DNA of 64,000 nucleotides from Streptomyces ficellus (lineage in GTDB: Bacteria; Actinomycetota; Actinomycetes; Streptomycetales; Streptomycetaceae), in NCBI RefSeq assembly GCF_009739905.1, contig NZ_CP034279.1, positions 4,526,001 through 4,590,000 on the forward strand, written 5' to 3'. This document shows positions 1-7,532 of this stretch, one piece after another. The position numbers and the translations under genes were made by a program. The notes beneath the pieces are model-generated. The model searched no databases, was not told where the DNA came from, and was given only the letters and a program-made list of their open reading frames with translations. Numbering within the stretch: position 1 is the stretch's first letter; every line of letters starts with the position of its first letter.

Positions 1-465
1 GCCCGGCGCGCGGGCGTCGGCAAGACCGCCGTCTACCGGCGCTGGAAGTCCAAGCTGTCGCTCGTCCTCGACCTGCTGACGGCGTTCGCCGCCCAGGGCC
101 TGCCCGCCCCCGCGACCGGCTCCCTGTACGGGGACGTCCGCGCCCTGCTGGAGGTCGCCGCGCACGCCCTGCGCCACCCGGTCGCCTCCCAGGTCATCCC
201 GGACCTCCTCGTCGAGGCGGCCCGCCACCCCGAGATCGCCGACGCCATCAAGGCGGCCCTGCTCGACGGCCAGCAGGGCGTGGCCGCGCTCGTCGTCCGT
301 GACGCGGTCGCCCGTGGCGAACTGCCCGCGGGCGCCGACCCCGACCGGGCCCTGGACCTGATCGTCGGACCGCTCTACTGGCGCCTGGTCGTGGTCCGCA
401 CACCCCTGCCCGAGGGCTACCTCGACGACCTGGCCTCCGCCGCGGTCGCCGCGCTCAAGGCCTGA
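1..465 (+). CDS. TetR-family transcriptional regulator, C-terminal part (5' truncated)
   Basis: The window opens inside this gene; 154 residues are visible, read in frame from base 1 to TGA at 463-465. The first residues (GVGKTAVYRRWKSK) match the recognition helix of a TetR helix-turn-helix, in which a Tyr-Arg-Arg-Trp-Lys run typically closes the DNA-binding domain. The remainder is an all-helical ligand-binding domain with no DNA-binding motif. TetR proteins usually repress a neighbouring transporter or enzyme gene. Its target is not visible here; the gene may lie upstream of the window. The ligand cannot be predicted. Confidence 0.87.
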   Translation, partial: ARRAGVGKTAVYRRWKSKLSLVLDLLTAFAAQGLPAPATGSLYGDVRALLEVAAHALRHPVASQVIPDLLVEAARHPEIADAIKAALLDGQQGVAALVVRDAVARGELPAGADPDRALDLIVGPLYWRLVVVRTPLPEGYLDDLASAAVAALKA

Positions 466-557
466 CGGCCCGCCGTCACCCGGTCGGCGGCGCCCGGGGT
501 GACGCGCGGCGGGCGGGGCGGTTGAGTCCACCGACACGAAAGGACGGTGGGACTCCG

Positions 558-1205
558 TTGCGCGCACTGAGCATCGAAGGCGCCTGGGTCATGGAGCCGC
601 GGGTCTTCCGGGACGAACGCGGCAGCTTCCACGAATGGTTCAGGGCGCCCGAACTCCACGAGGCGGCGGGTTACGGGCTCGGGCTCGCCCAGGCGAACTG
701 CTCGGTCTCCGCCCGGGGCACCCTCCGGGGCGTCCACTTCGCCGACGTACCGCCGGGCCAGGCCAAGTACGTCACCTGCGTCCGCGGCGCCGTCCTCGAC
801 GTGGTCGTCGACCTGCGCACCGGCTCGCCCACCTACCGGGCCTGGGAGGCCGTCCCGCTCGACGACCGGGAGCACCGGGCGGTCCACCTCGCCGAGGGGC
901 TCGGCCACGCGTTCATGGCGCTCACCGACGACGCCACCGTCGTCTACCTCTGCTCCCGCGGCTACGCCCCCGCCCGCGAGCACGGCGTCCACCCGCTCGA
1001 CCCGGACCTCGCCATCGGCTGGCCGGCCGGACTCACCCCCGTGCTCTCCGAGAAGGACGCCGCCGCGCCCACGCTCGCCGAGGCCGAGCGCACGGGCCTG
1101 CTGCCGTCCTTCGAGGCGTGCGCCCGCTGGTACGCCGAGCTGCGCGACCGGGCGGCGGTGGACGGCGCCGGGGTCCCGCCGCGTGTCCCGGCCACCCGGC
1201 GCTGA
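558..1205 (+). CDS. rfbC: dTDP-4-dehydrorhamnose 3,5-epimerase
   Basis: RmlC-type cupin enzyme that epimerises C3 and C5 of dTDP-4-keto-6-deoxyglucose, the third step of dTDP-L-rhamnose synthesis. The start MRALSIEGAWVMEPRVF and the RGVHF segment near residue 60 (carrying the catalytic His of the family) are clear. I chose the TTG at 558 because a purine-rich AGGACGG lies just upstream and the protein then begins as the family does. An in-frame TTG at 522 would add 12 untypical residues. The product is about 215 aa, slightly longer than the usual 180-200. It stands apart from rfbA-B-D, which lie 2-5 kb downstream on the other strand. It could also act on a related dTDP-hexose. Confidence 0.9.
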   Translation: MRALSIEGAWVMEPRVFRDERGSFHEWFRAPELHEAAGYGLGLAQANCSVSARGTLRGVHFADVPPGQAKYVTCVRGAVLDVVVDLRTGSPTYRAWEAVPLDDREHRAVHLAEGLGHAFMALTDDATVVYLCSRGYAPAREHGVHPLDPDLAIGWPAGLTPVLSEKDAAAPTLAEAERTGLLPSFEACARWYAELRDRAAVDGAGVPPRVPATRR

Positions 1206-1227
1206 CCGGCGCCGGACCGCGCGCGAA

Positions 1228-1279
1228 ACCACGGATGCCGGGTACCGCCTCGGGTGAGGCGGTACCCGGCATCCGTGGT
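1228..1279. terminator. Bidirectional hairpin terminator, 23-bp perfect stem
   Basis: Bases 1228-1250 and 1257-1279 are perfect reverse complements around a 6-base loop (1251-1256). The hairpin lies between the convergent rfbC (+) and the small membrane protein gene (-), so it probably terminates both. It has no U-tract, as is common in Streptomyces. Confidence 0.85.
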
Positions 1280-1304
1280 GACGGGGTGTCAGTGTCCGTA
1301 GGTA

Positions 1305-1475
1305 CTACCAGCGGTACCAGCGGCCACGGCTGCCTCCATGACCGGCCGGGCGGACCAGGAAGCCGACCAGCCAGACGACCAGCACGATGGCCGCGATCCA
1401 CCAGAGCGCCTTGAGGGCGAAACCTGCACCGAAAAGGATGACGGCGAGAAGAAGGACGAGAAGAAGCGGGACCAT
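1305..1475 (-). CDS. Small hydrophobic membrane protein (56 aa)
   Basis: The minus-strand ATG at 1475 opens a 56-codon frame ending in TAG at 1305-1307. The protein starts MVPLLLVLLLAVILFGAGFA and has two hydrophobic stretches (about residues 2-20 and 24-42), then a short basic, Trp/Gly-rich tail ending GRWYRW. A good Shine-Dalgarno (GGAGG) lies about 9 bases upstream of the ATG. Similar one-domain hydrophobic proteins are common in Streptomyces, often near stress genes. No function is known to me. The codon bias and RBS make it a real gene despite its size. Confidence 0.8.
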   Translation of the reverse strand: MVPLLLVLLLAVILFGAGFALKALWWIAAIVLVVWLVGFLVRPAGHGGSRGRWYRW

Positions 1476-1630
1476 GTTTATCAACCTCCGAGCCCGCTTG
1501 TGCCCGGCCTAAAGAAGATCACACAATCGGAAACGGAATTTTCTTCCGGGAATTTCATGGGTTTGGCGGGCGGAGGCGCGGCAACAAGCCCCATCAATCC
1601 CGTAGTCGATTGTGTGGGAGTGTGATTCCG

Positions 1631-1804
1631 ATGGCGGCCGACGAGAAGGCCCAGGCCAAGACCGAGCAGACCAAGGGCAAGGTCAAGGAGACCCTCGGGC
1701 GTGCCCTCGGCAACGAGCGGATGGAAGCCGAAGGACGCGCCGAGCAGTCCAAGGGAGACCTGCGGCAGGCGAAGGAGAACACGAAGGACGCCTTCCGCCA
1801 CTGA
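1631..1804 (+). CDS. CsbD-family stress-response protein
   Basis: 57-residue highly charged helical protein (MAADEKAQAKTEQTKGKVKE...) with the CsbD pattern: lysine/glutamate-rich, Gly at turn positions, and a repeated K-G-K/D-x-K/R motif. CsbD proteins are small stress-induced proteins of unknown mechanism, sigma-B dependent in Bacillus. The ATG at 1631 is preferred over an upstream in-frame GTG at 1610 because GGGAGT precedes it and the family begins here. It is transcribed away from the small hydrophobic protein, with about 155 bp between them for two promoters. A strong hairpin follows. Confidence 0.9.
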   Translation: MAADEKAQAKTEQTKGKVKETLGRALGNERMEAEGRAEQSKGDLRQAKENTKDAFRH

Positions 1805-1828
1805 AACACCCTGATACACGGTTCTCTT

Positions 1829-1863
1829 CGGACGGCCCGCCCCTCCACGGGGCGGGCCGTCCG
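1829..1863. terminator. Hairpin terminator after the CsbD gene
   Basis: A 15-bp perfect stem (1829-1843 with 1849-1863) and 5-base loop lie between the convergent CsbD gene and the ATPase gene, so it can serve both strands. Confidence 0.85.
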
Positions 1864-1867
1864 CGCG

Positions 1868-2281
1868 TCAGCCGGTGACCACGGGGGTGAAGCACGCGGT
1901 GATCGTCTTGCCGTGGGCCTGGGCGTGGGCGTGCCAGTGGTCCGACACCGCGTCGACGAGGGCGAGCCCCCGGCCGCCCGGCGAGGTGGCGTCGGGCGTG
2001 CGCGGCGCGGGCACCCCGCTGCCGTCCTCGTCGTGGACGCTCACGTGCAGGCACCGGCTGTCCCAGGTCAGGACGAGCTGGGCGGAACTGTGCGCGTGGA
2101 CGTGGGCGTTGGTGATCAGCTCCGAGACCGTGAGCAGGACGTCGTCCACGGTCTCGGGGGCGTCCTCCGTCCACCCCAGTGACCGCAGGTGGTCGCGCGC
2201 CCAGCGCCGCCCCTCCCGTACGCCCCCCGACACGGGGAAGCTCCGGGCCCAGCCCACGGCCCTCATCGACGAGTCGGTCAT
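1868..2281 (-). CDS. HATPase_c-type anti-sigma / serine-kinase-like ATP-binding protein
   Basis: 137-aa GHKL-fold protein of the RsbW/SpoIIAB-like class that is expanded in Streptomyces. Visible motifs are the N-box LTVSELITNAHVHAH, the G1-type DEDGSGVP, and the G2-type GGRGLALV. Such proteins bind or phosphorylate anti-anti-sigma partners, but many Streptomyces members have no assigned partner. The start ATG at 2281 has a near-ideal RBS (AAGGAGG) upstream. No anti-anti-sigma or sigma gene lies beside it, so its partner is unknown. Confidence 0.88.
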   Translation of the reverse strand: MTDSSMRAVGWARSFPVSGGVREGRRWARDHLRSLGWTEDAPETVDDVLLTVSELITNAHVHAHSSAQLVLTWDSRCLHVSVHDEDGSGVPAPRTPDATSPGGRGLALVDAVSDHWHAHAQAHGKTITACFTPVVTG

Positions 2282-2432
2282 CGTGTCTCCTCCTTCGTCC
2301 GGGACGGGACCTGCCATCCGCGTGTACCCCCGGGACCCGCCCGGCAAGTCACGGAAACCGGCTGCCATGGCCGGCCGGTTCCGGGGCACACGTGGCCAAG
2401 TCAACCGGCGGCGGGCAAAGGGGAGTTGTGTC

Positions 2433-3032
2433 ATGAGACGTCTCAACGCGTGGCTCGGTGAACACCTGTGGGCGACGATCCTCCTCTCGGTGGTCGCCGC
2501 CACGGTGGTGATCACGCTGTTCAGTCCCGGCCGCCCCTGGTGGGAGGTGCTCCTGCGGGTCGCCGGGATCTCCGCCGCCGGCGCGGGCGTCGTCTACGCA
2601 CGGCGGCGCAAGGAGAAGCGGGTGACCGGCGGCTCGGACCGGACGGTCGTGACGCTGGAGGAGAAGCTGCGGCGCGGCGAGGTGCCCGAGGACGCCGACG
2701 AGCGGCAGGCGATGGCGCGGCTGGTGGCACACCGGCAGCACGCCACCCGGCACGGGAAGTGGGCCCTCGCCGGCATGTTCGTGCTGCTCGGCCTGGTCGC
2801 GGTGGGCGTCGCCGTCACGGCCGACCCGCCGGTGGCCGTCGGCTACGCCGTCTTCTCGGCGGTGTTCCTCGGGTGGCTCACCTGGAACGCCGTACGGCAG
2901 AAGCGGCGGCTGCGGCGCATGGCCGAGGCGGTGCCGGACCCGGCGGGCGCGGACCCGGACGCCGGGCCCGCCGGTGCTCGCCCGAGGACGCGGCCGGTGA
3001 CCCGGACGACCGCACGGGAGCGGCTGTCCTGA
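2433..3032 (+). CDS. Conserved membrane protein of unknown function
   Basis: 199-aa protein with two N-terminal hydrophobic segments (about residues 14-30 and 38-58) followed by a basic RRRKEKR stop-transfer. A charged central domain follows (TLEEKLRRGEVPEDADERQAMARLVAHRQ), then two more hydrophobic segments (about 110-150), and finally an Arg/Pro/Asp-rich tail. The ATG at 2433 has GGGGAG upstream. It is transcribed divergently from the ATPase-like gene and converges with rfbD. I do not recognise a functional family. Confidence 0.8.
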   Translation: MRRLNAWLGEHLWATILLSVVAATVVITLFSPGRPWWEVLLRVAGISAAGAGVVYARRRKEKRVTGGSDRTVVTLEEKLRRGEVPEDADERQAMARLVAHRQHATRHGKWALAGMFVLLGLVAVGVAVTADPPVAVGYAVFSAVFLGWLTWNAVRQKRRLRRMAEAVPDPAGADPDAGPAGARPRTRPVTRTTARERLS

Positions 3033-3063
3033 CGGCGAGACGATCGCGCGGTGAGCGCGGTGG

Positions 3064-3933
3064 TCAGCCGGGCGCCCCGGGGGCGGCCCGCAGCGTGGGG
3101 AGCGCCTCCGTCAGGGCCTCCCGCCAGTCGCGCGGGGGCGGCAAATCCGCCTCCCGCCAGCGGGCGTGGCCCAGCACGCTGTACGGCGGGCGCGGCGCCG
3201 GGCGCGGGTGGGCGGCGCTCGTGACCGGGCGGACGCGGCCGGGGTCGGCGCCCAGGAGGCGGAACGTCTCCCGCGCGAGGTCGTACCAGGTGCCGTCCCC
3301 GCCGCTCGTCGCGTGGTAGACGCCCGGCGGCGCGCCCACGAGCCGGACGAGCCGGGCGGCCACGTCGGCGCTCCAGGTCGGCTGGCCGCGCTGGTCGTCG
3401 ACCACGTCCACCGTGTCGCGGGACGCCTCCAGCCGGGTCATCGTCCGCACGAAGTTGCCGCCGCCCGCCCCGTACAGCCAGGCCGTCCGCACCACGTACC
3501 CGCGCTCGGGGAGGACCTCCAGGACCGCCCGTTCACCGGCCAGCTTGGTGCGCCCGTAGGCGGTGCGCGGGCGGGGCACCGCGCCCTCGGCGTACGGCAC
3601 GCGCGCGTGGCCGTCGAAGACGTAGTCGCTGGAGACGTGCACCAGGGCCGCGCCCAGCCCGGCGCACTCCTCGGCGAGGTGCCGTACGGCCGTTCCGTTG
3701 ACCGCCAGGGCGTCCGGCTCGCGCGACTCGGCGTCGTCCACCGCCGTCCAGGCGGCGCAGTTGACGACGGTGGCGGGGCGCAGCGCCCGCAGCGCGGCCC
3801 GGACCGCGTCCCGGTCGGTGATGTCCAGGTCGCGCCGGGGCAGCCCCACCGCGTCGTCGCCCAGGCGGGCCAGCACGTCCCGCGCGAGCATCCCGCCGGC
3901 GCCGGTGACGAGCCACCCGGGCCGGCCGTTCAC
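3064..3933 (-). CDS. rfbD: dTDP-4-dehydrorhamnose reductase
   Basis: RmlD short-chain dehydrogenase that reduces dTDP-4-keto-L-rhamnose to dTDP-L-rhamnose. It shows the Rossmann motif VTGAGGML at the N-terminus and the YxxxK catalytic pair in YGRTKLAGE. I chose the GTG at 3933 because it overlaps the rfbB stop codon by 4 bases (GTGA), giving translational coupling and a 289-aa protein of usual length. It is the last gene of the minus-strand operon rfbA-rfbB-rfbD. The product feeds rhamnose into the surface glycopolymers made by the neighbouring glycosyltransferases (inference). Confidence 0.93.
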   Translation of the reverse strand: MNGRPGWLVTGAGGMLARDVLARLGDDAVGLPRRDLDITDRDAVRAALRALRPATVVNCAAWTAVDDAESREPDALAVNGTAVRHLAEECAGLGAALVHVSSDYVFDGHARVPYAEGAVPRPRTAYGRTKLAGERAVLEVLPERGYVVRTAWLYGAGGGNFVRTMTRLEASRDTVDVVDDQRGQPTWSADVAARLVRLVGAPPGVYHATSGGDGTWYDLARETFRLLGADPGRVRPVTSAAHPRPAPRPPYSVLGHARWREADLPPPRDWREALTEALPTLRAAPGAPG

Positions 3934-4919
3934 AGCGCCGCCCGGGCCGCCAGGGGCTGCCACCAGGAACGGTGCTCCGCGTACCAGGCGACCGTCTCGG
4001 CCAGCCCGGTCGCGAAGTCACGGCCCGGCCGGTAGCCCAGCTCGTCGCGGATCTTCGTCCAGTCCACCGAGTAGCGCCGGTCGTGGCCCTTGCGGTCCTC
4101 GACGTGGTCCACCCGCGACCAGTCCGCGCCGCAGGCGTCGAGCAGCGCGGCGGTCAGCTCCCGGTTGGACAGCTCCGTACCGCCGCCGACGTGGTAGACC
4201 TCGCCGGCCCGGCCCCGGGTGCGCACCAGCTCCACGGCCCGCACGTGGTCGTCGACGTGCAGCCAGTCCCGGACGTGCGAGCCGTCCCCGTACAGCGGCA
4301 CCCGGCCGCCGTCCAGGAGCCGGGTGATGAACAGCGGGACGACCTTCTCGGGGAACTGGTGGTGGCCGTAGTTGTTGGAGCAGCGCGTCACCCGCACGTC
4401 CAGGCCGTGCGTGCGGTGGTGGGCCAGGGCGATCAGGTCGGCGGACGCCTTGCTGGCGGCGTAGGGGGAGTTGGGCCGCAGCGGCTGCTCCTCGGTCCAC
4501 GAGCCCGTGTCGATCGACCCGTACACCTCGTCCGTGGAGATCTGGACGACGCGGGAGACGCCGTTGCGCACGGCCGCCTCCAGCAGCGTCTGCGTACCGA
4601 GCACATTGGTGCGGACGAAGGCGTCGGCGGCGAGGATCGAGCGGTCGACGTGCGACTCGGCGGCGAAGTGGACGATCTGGTCGTGCTCGGAGACCAGCTT
4701 GTCGACCAGGGCGGGGTCGCAGACGTCGCCGTGGACGAACGCGAAGCCGGGGTGGTCGCGTACGGCGTCCAGGTTGGCGGGGTTGCCCGCGTAGGTGAGC
4801 TTGTCGAGGACGGTGACCTGCGTGTGGCCGGGGCCGTCGGGGCCCAGCAGCATGCGGACGTAGGCCGAGCCGATGAAGCCGGCTCCGCCGGTCACCAGGA
4901 CACGGGAGGCGGTGTTCAT
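3930..4919 (-). CDS. rfbB: dTDP-glucose 4,6-dehydratase
   Basis: 329-aa extended SDR enzyme that converts dTDP-glucose to dTDP-4-keto-6-deoxyglucose using bound NAD. It has the GxxGxxG motif in VTGGAGFIGSAYVR, the STDEVYGS catalytic loop (Asp-Glu pair) and the YAASKASAD Tyr-Lys pair. The start ATG overlaps the rfbA stop by 4 bases (ATGA), and its own stop overlaps the rfbD start (GTGA). The length is normal for the family. Confidence 0.95.
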   Translation of the reverse strand: MNTASRVLVTGGAGFIGSAYVRMLLGPDGPGHTQVTVLDKLTYAGNPANLDAVRDHPGFAFVHGDVCDPALVDKLVSEHDQIVHFAAESHVDRSILAADAFVRTNVLGTQTLLEAAVRNGVSRVVQISTDEVYGSIDTGSWTEEQPLRPNSPYAASKASADLIALAHHRTHGLDVRVTRCSNNYGHHQFPEKVVPLFITRLLDGGRVPLYGDGSHVRDWLHVDDHVRAVELVRTRGRAGEVYHVGGGTELSNRELTAALLDACGADWSRVDHVEDRKGHDRRYSVDWTKIRDELGYRPGRDFATGLAETVAWYAEHRSWWQPLAARAAL

Positions 4920-5986
4920 GCCGAGATCTGCACCTTGCTGTGATCGCCGAGCACCAGGCGGTGGGCGGCCGGGATGGGCGGGGCGGGGGTGATCTGGACA
5001 TTACGGCCGATCAGGGACGCCTCGACGCGCCCCACGCCGTGCAGGGACGAGCCGCTGAGCACGATGGAGTACTCGATCTCGCTGTCCGTGACGCGGCAGT
5101 CCTCCGCGATGGAGGTGGACGGGCCGATGTAGGAGTTCTCCACCACCGTGCCCGCGCCGATGATGACCGGCCCGACGATCCGCGAGCCGCGCACGGTCGC
5201 GCCGCCGCCGATGCGGACGCGGCCGATGATCTCGGTGGCGGCGTCCACCGTCCCCTCGTTGCGCGGGGTGAGCAGCTCCAGGACGGACCGGTTCACCTCC
5301 AGCATGTCCGCCACGTTGCCGGTGTCCTTCCAGTAGCCGGACACGACGGTCGAGGTGACCGGGCGCCGGTCGTCGATCAGCCACTGGAGGGCGTCCGTGA
5401 TCTCCAGCTCGCCGCGCGCGGACGGCTCGATGGAGCGCACCGCCTCGTGCACGGCGGGCGTGAACAGGTAGACCCCGACGAGCGCGAGGTCGCTGCGGGG
5501 GTTGCCGGGCTTCTCCTCCAGCCGGGCCACCCGCCCGTCGACGTCGAGCTCGGCGACGCCGAAGGCGCGCGGGTCGGGGACCTTGGTGAGCAGGATGCTC
5601 GCGGCGGGGCGGGTGGCGCGGAATTCCTCCACCAGGTCGGTGATGCCGCCGACGATGAAATTGTCCCCGAGGTACATGACGAAATCGTCGTCGCCGAGGA
5701 ACTCCCGCGCGATCAGCACGGCGTGGGCGAGCCCGAGCGGGGCGTGCTGGGGGATGTAGGTGACGACGAGCCCGAACCGCGTTCCGTCGCCGACCGCCGC
5801 CCGGATCTCGTCGGCGGTGTCGGGGGCGACGATGATGCCGACGTCGCGGATTCCGGCGGCGGCGATCGATTCGAGCCCGTAGAAGAGCACCGGTTTGTTG
5901 GCGACGGGCACGAGCTGTTTGGCGGACGTGTGCGTAATCGGGCGCAGCCGGGTGCCGGCGCCCCCGGAGAGTACGAGTGCTTTCAC
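4916..5986 (-). CDS. rfbA: Glucose-1-phosphate thymidylyltransferase, long form
   Basis: 356-aa nucleotidyltransferase making dTDP-glucose from glucose-1-phosphate and dTTP. The N-terminal signature LVLSGGAGTRLRP and KQLVPVANKP are intact. The C-terminal third carries hexapeptide-like repeats (IGRVRIGGGATVRGS...), so this is the long, left-handed-beta-helix type seen in actinobacterial antibiotic and envelope clusters rather than the 290-aa enterobacterial form. The GTG at 5986 begins the protein as VKALVLSGG; upstream in-frame codons run through a 17-bp tandem repeat that is not a multiple of three and are unlikely to be translated. First gene of the rfbA-B-D operon. Confidence 0.93.
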   Translation of the reverse strand: MKALVLSGGAGTRLRPITHTSAKQLVPVANKPVLFYGLESIAAAGIRDVGIIVAPDTADEIRAAVGDGTRFGLVVTYIPQHAPLGLAHAVLIAREFLGDDDFVMYLGDNFIVGGITDLVEEFRATRPAASILLTKVPDPRAFGVAELDVDGRVARLEEKPGNPRSDLALVGVYLFTPAVHEAVRSIEPSARGELEITDALQWLIDDRRPVTSTVVSGYWKDTGNVADMLEVNRSVLELLTPRNEGTVDAATEIIGRVRIGGGATVRGSRIVGPVIIGAGTVVENSYIGPSTSIAEDCRVTDSEIEYSIVLSGSSLHGVGRVEASLIGRNVQITPAPPIPAAHRLVLGDHSKVQISA

Positions 5987-6012
5987 TTCAGTGGCCTGCC
6001 TGTCTGCCTCGG

Positions 6013-6046
6013 CTGACGGGGACAAGGTGCTGACGGGGACAAGGTG
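6013..6046. repeat. Two tandem perfect copies of a 17-bp sequence in the rfbA upstream region
   Basis: ctgacggggacaaggtg occurs at 6013-6029 and again, with no gap, at 6030-6046, within the divergent promoter region between rfbA and the GT-C gene. It lies 27-60 bp upstream of the rfbA start. A regulator-binding direct repeat or a recent duplication are both possible. Confidence 0.8.
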
Positions 6047-6241
6047 CAGGTTGTGAACGAGAGTTGAGCGCCACGAATTACGTGTATTCATGGGCCATAC
6101 GTGTGATTCGGTGAATTCGCCCCTGTGCCGTCGCACCCACTCCACGCCCACCTGGCACCCCTGTGGCGGAACTCGGCCACGGCGTAAGTGTGTTAATCGG
6201 TGCTTCGCTTGGTGTGGTCGGTATTGCTACGTTCCATCACC

Positions 6242-7498
6242 ATGAACGTCCGAATGTCGTCTCTGTCCTGGGACGTACGGAAAGCCCGGATCGTCGTCAC
6301 CGTCGTCGCGGCCATCGCGTTCGTGTCCAAGATGGCGCTCGCGGCGAACACGCGCGGACCCGCCGACGTGCGGTTCTTCTGGGGCTTCGCACGAGCCATC
6401 GCCCGGACGGACCCGATCCGCATCTACGCCGAGCCGCTGCCGTGGTTGCCGGTCTACAACCACCCGCCGCTGGCCAGCTGGATGCTGCTGGGGATGGAGT
6501 GGCTCGCGCAGCAAGGGGTGCCGTGGCGGCCCCTGATCCGCTTCCCGGCGTGTCTCGCCGACTTCGTCACCGTCCTGCTGGTGTTCGCCCTCGTGCGCAG
6601 GCGGGCGGCCCGGCTGCGCACGGCGATGCTGTGCGCCGTCGGCGCCGCGCTGTGCCCGGTGCTCGTCGCCACCTCCGGCTACCACGGCAACACCGACTCG
6701 GTCGCCGTGATGTTCGCGTTCGCCGCCGCCTACCTGCTCGTCGACCGGGGCAGGCCGCTGGCGGCCGGGCTCGCCGCGGCCCTGTGCGTCAGCGTCAAGC
6801 TCATCCCGGTCGTCGCCGTGCCGCTGCTGTTCGCCGCCGCCTGGCGCAGCGGGAACCGGACCGCCCTGCTGCGCTTCACGGCCGGGTTCTCGGCGCTGTT
6901 CCTCACCGTGTGGGGGCCGGTCGTCGCGACCGTGCCGGGCGGACTGAAGGCGAACGTCCTGGAGTACGCGGGCGGCAACTTCAGCTTCTGGGGCATCGTC
7001 CGCTTCGCCCGCTGGGCCGGCGTGCCCGAGCCGTACGTCCAGCTGCTGCGCGGCGACGGCCACTTCCTGATCGTCGCCGCGATCATGGCCGTCGGCGTGT
7101 GGCTCGCCTGGCGGCGCCCGGCCGACACACCGCAGGCCGTCGCCACCGTGCTCGCGCTGCTGCTGTTGCTGAGCACCGCGTCGGGCGTCCAGTACCTGGC
7201 GTGGCCCGCGGCCGGACTGTTCGTCATCGGCCTGTGGCAGGGCACGGCGTACGCGGTCGTCGTCGGCTCCGTCGCCACCTCGGTCTACTCCGGGCAGCGC
7301 CCGGTGCACTGGACGGACACCGAGATGGCGTTCGGCGCCCTGGGCTGGGCCGTCCTCGCCCTGTGCGTCGCCTCCGCCCTCCGCGCGGCCCTCGCCCGGG
7401 GACGCGGGCGGGCCCCCGGCGCCGCGCTGCCGCCCGCCCGCCGGGCCCCCGTCCCCGCCACCGCCCCGGTCGCGGGGACGCCCGCCGCCGACGACTGA
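6242..7498 (+). CDS. GT-C-type polytopic membrane glycosyltransferase
   Basis: 418-aa protein with about ten hydrophobic segments and a luminal-type loop near the N-terminus carrying Asp (ADVRFFWGF) and the NHPPLASW motif. This layout is shared by lipid-phosphate-sugar-dependent GT-C enzymes (GT83/GT87/Alg6-like). Such enzymes transfer a sugar from a polyprenyl-phosphate carrier on the outer face of the membrane. The C-terminus is a 50-residue Ala/Pro/Arg-rich tail. The ATG at 6242 gives MNVRMSS; no clear RBS, and a TACGTT hexamer at 6228-6233 suggests a very short or absent leader. The next genes encode a polyprenyl-P sugar synthase-like protein and an SMR-type flippase-like protein, which supports the role. 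Confidence 0.78.
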   Translation: MNVRMSSLSWDVRKARIVVTVVAAIAFVSKMALAANTRGPADVRFFWGFARAIARTDPIRIYAEPLPWLPVYNHPPLASWMLLGMEWLAQQGVPWRPLIRFPACLADFVTVLLVFALVRRRAARLRTAMLCAVGAALCPVLVATSGYHGNTDSVAVMFAFAAAYLLVDRGRPLAAGLAAALCVSVKLIPVVAVPLLFAAAWRSGNRTALLRFTAGFSALFLTVWGPVVATVPGGLKANVLEYAGGNFSFWGIVRFARWAGVPEPYVQLLRGDGHFLIVAAIMAVGVWLAWRRPADTPQAVATVLALLLLLSTASGVQYLAWPAAGLFVIGLWQGTAYAVVVGSVATSVYSGQRPVHWTDTEMAFGALGWAVLALCVASALRAALARGRGRAPGAALPPARRAPVPATAPVAGTPAADD

Positions 7499-7532
7499 CC
7501 CGCCCCGAACCCCCGCGAGAGTGGAGAAGCCC

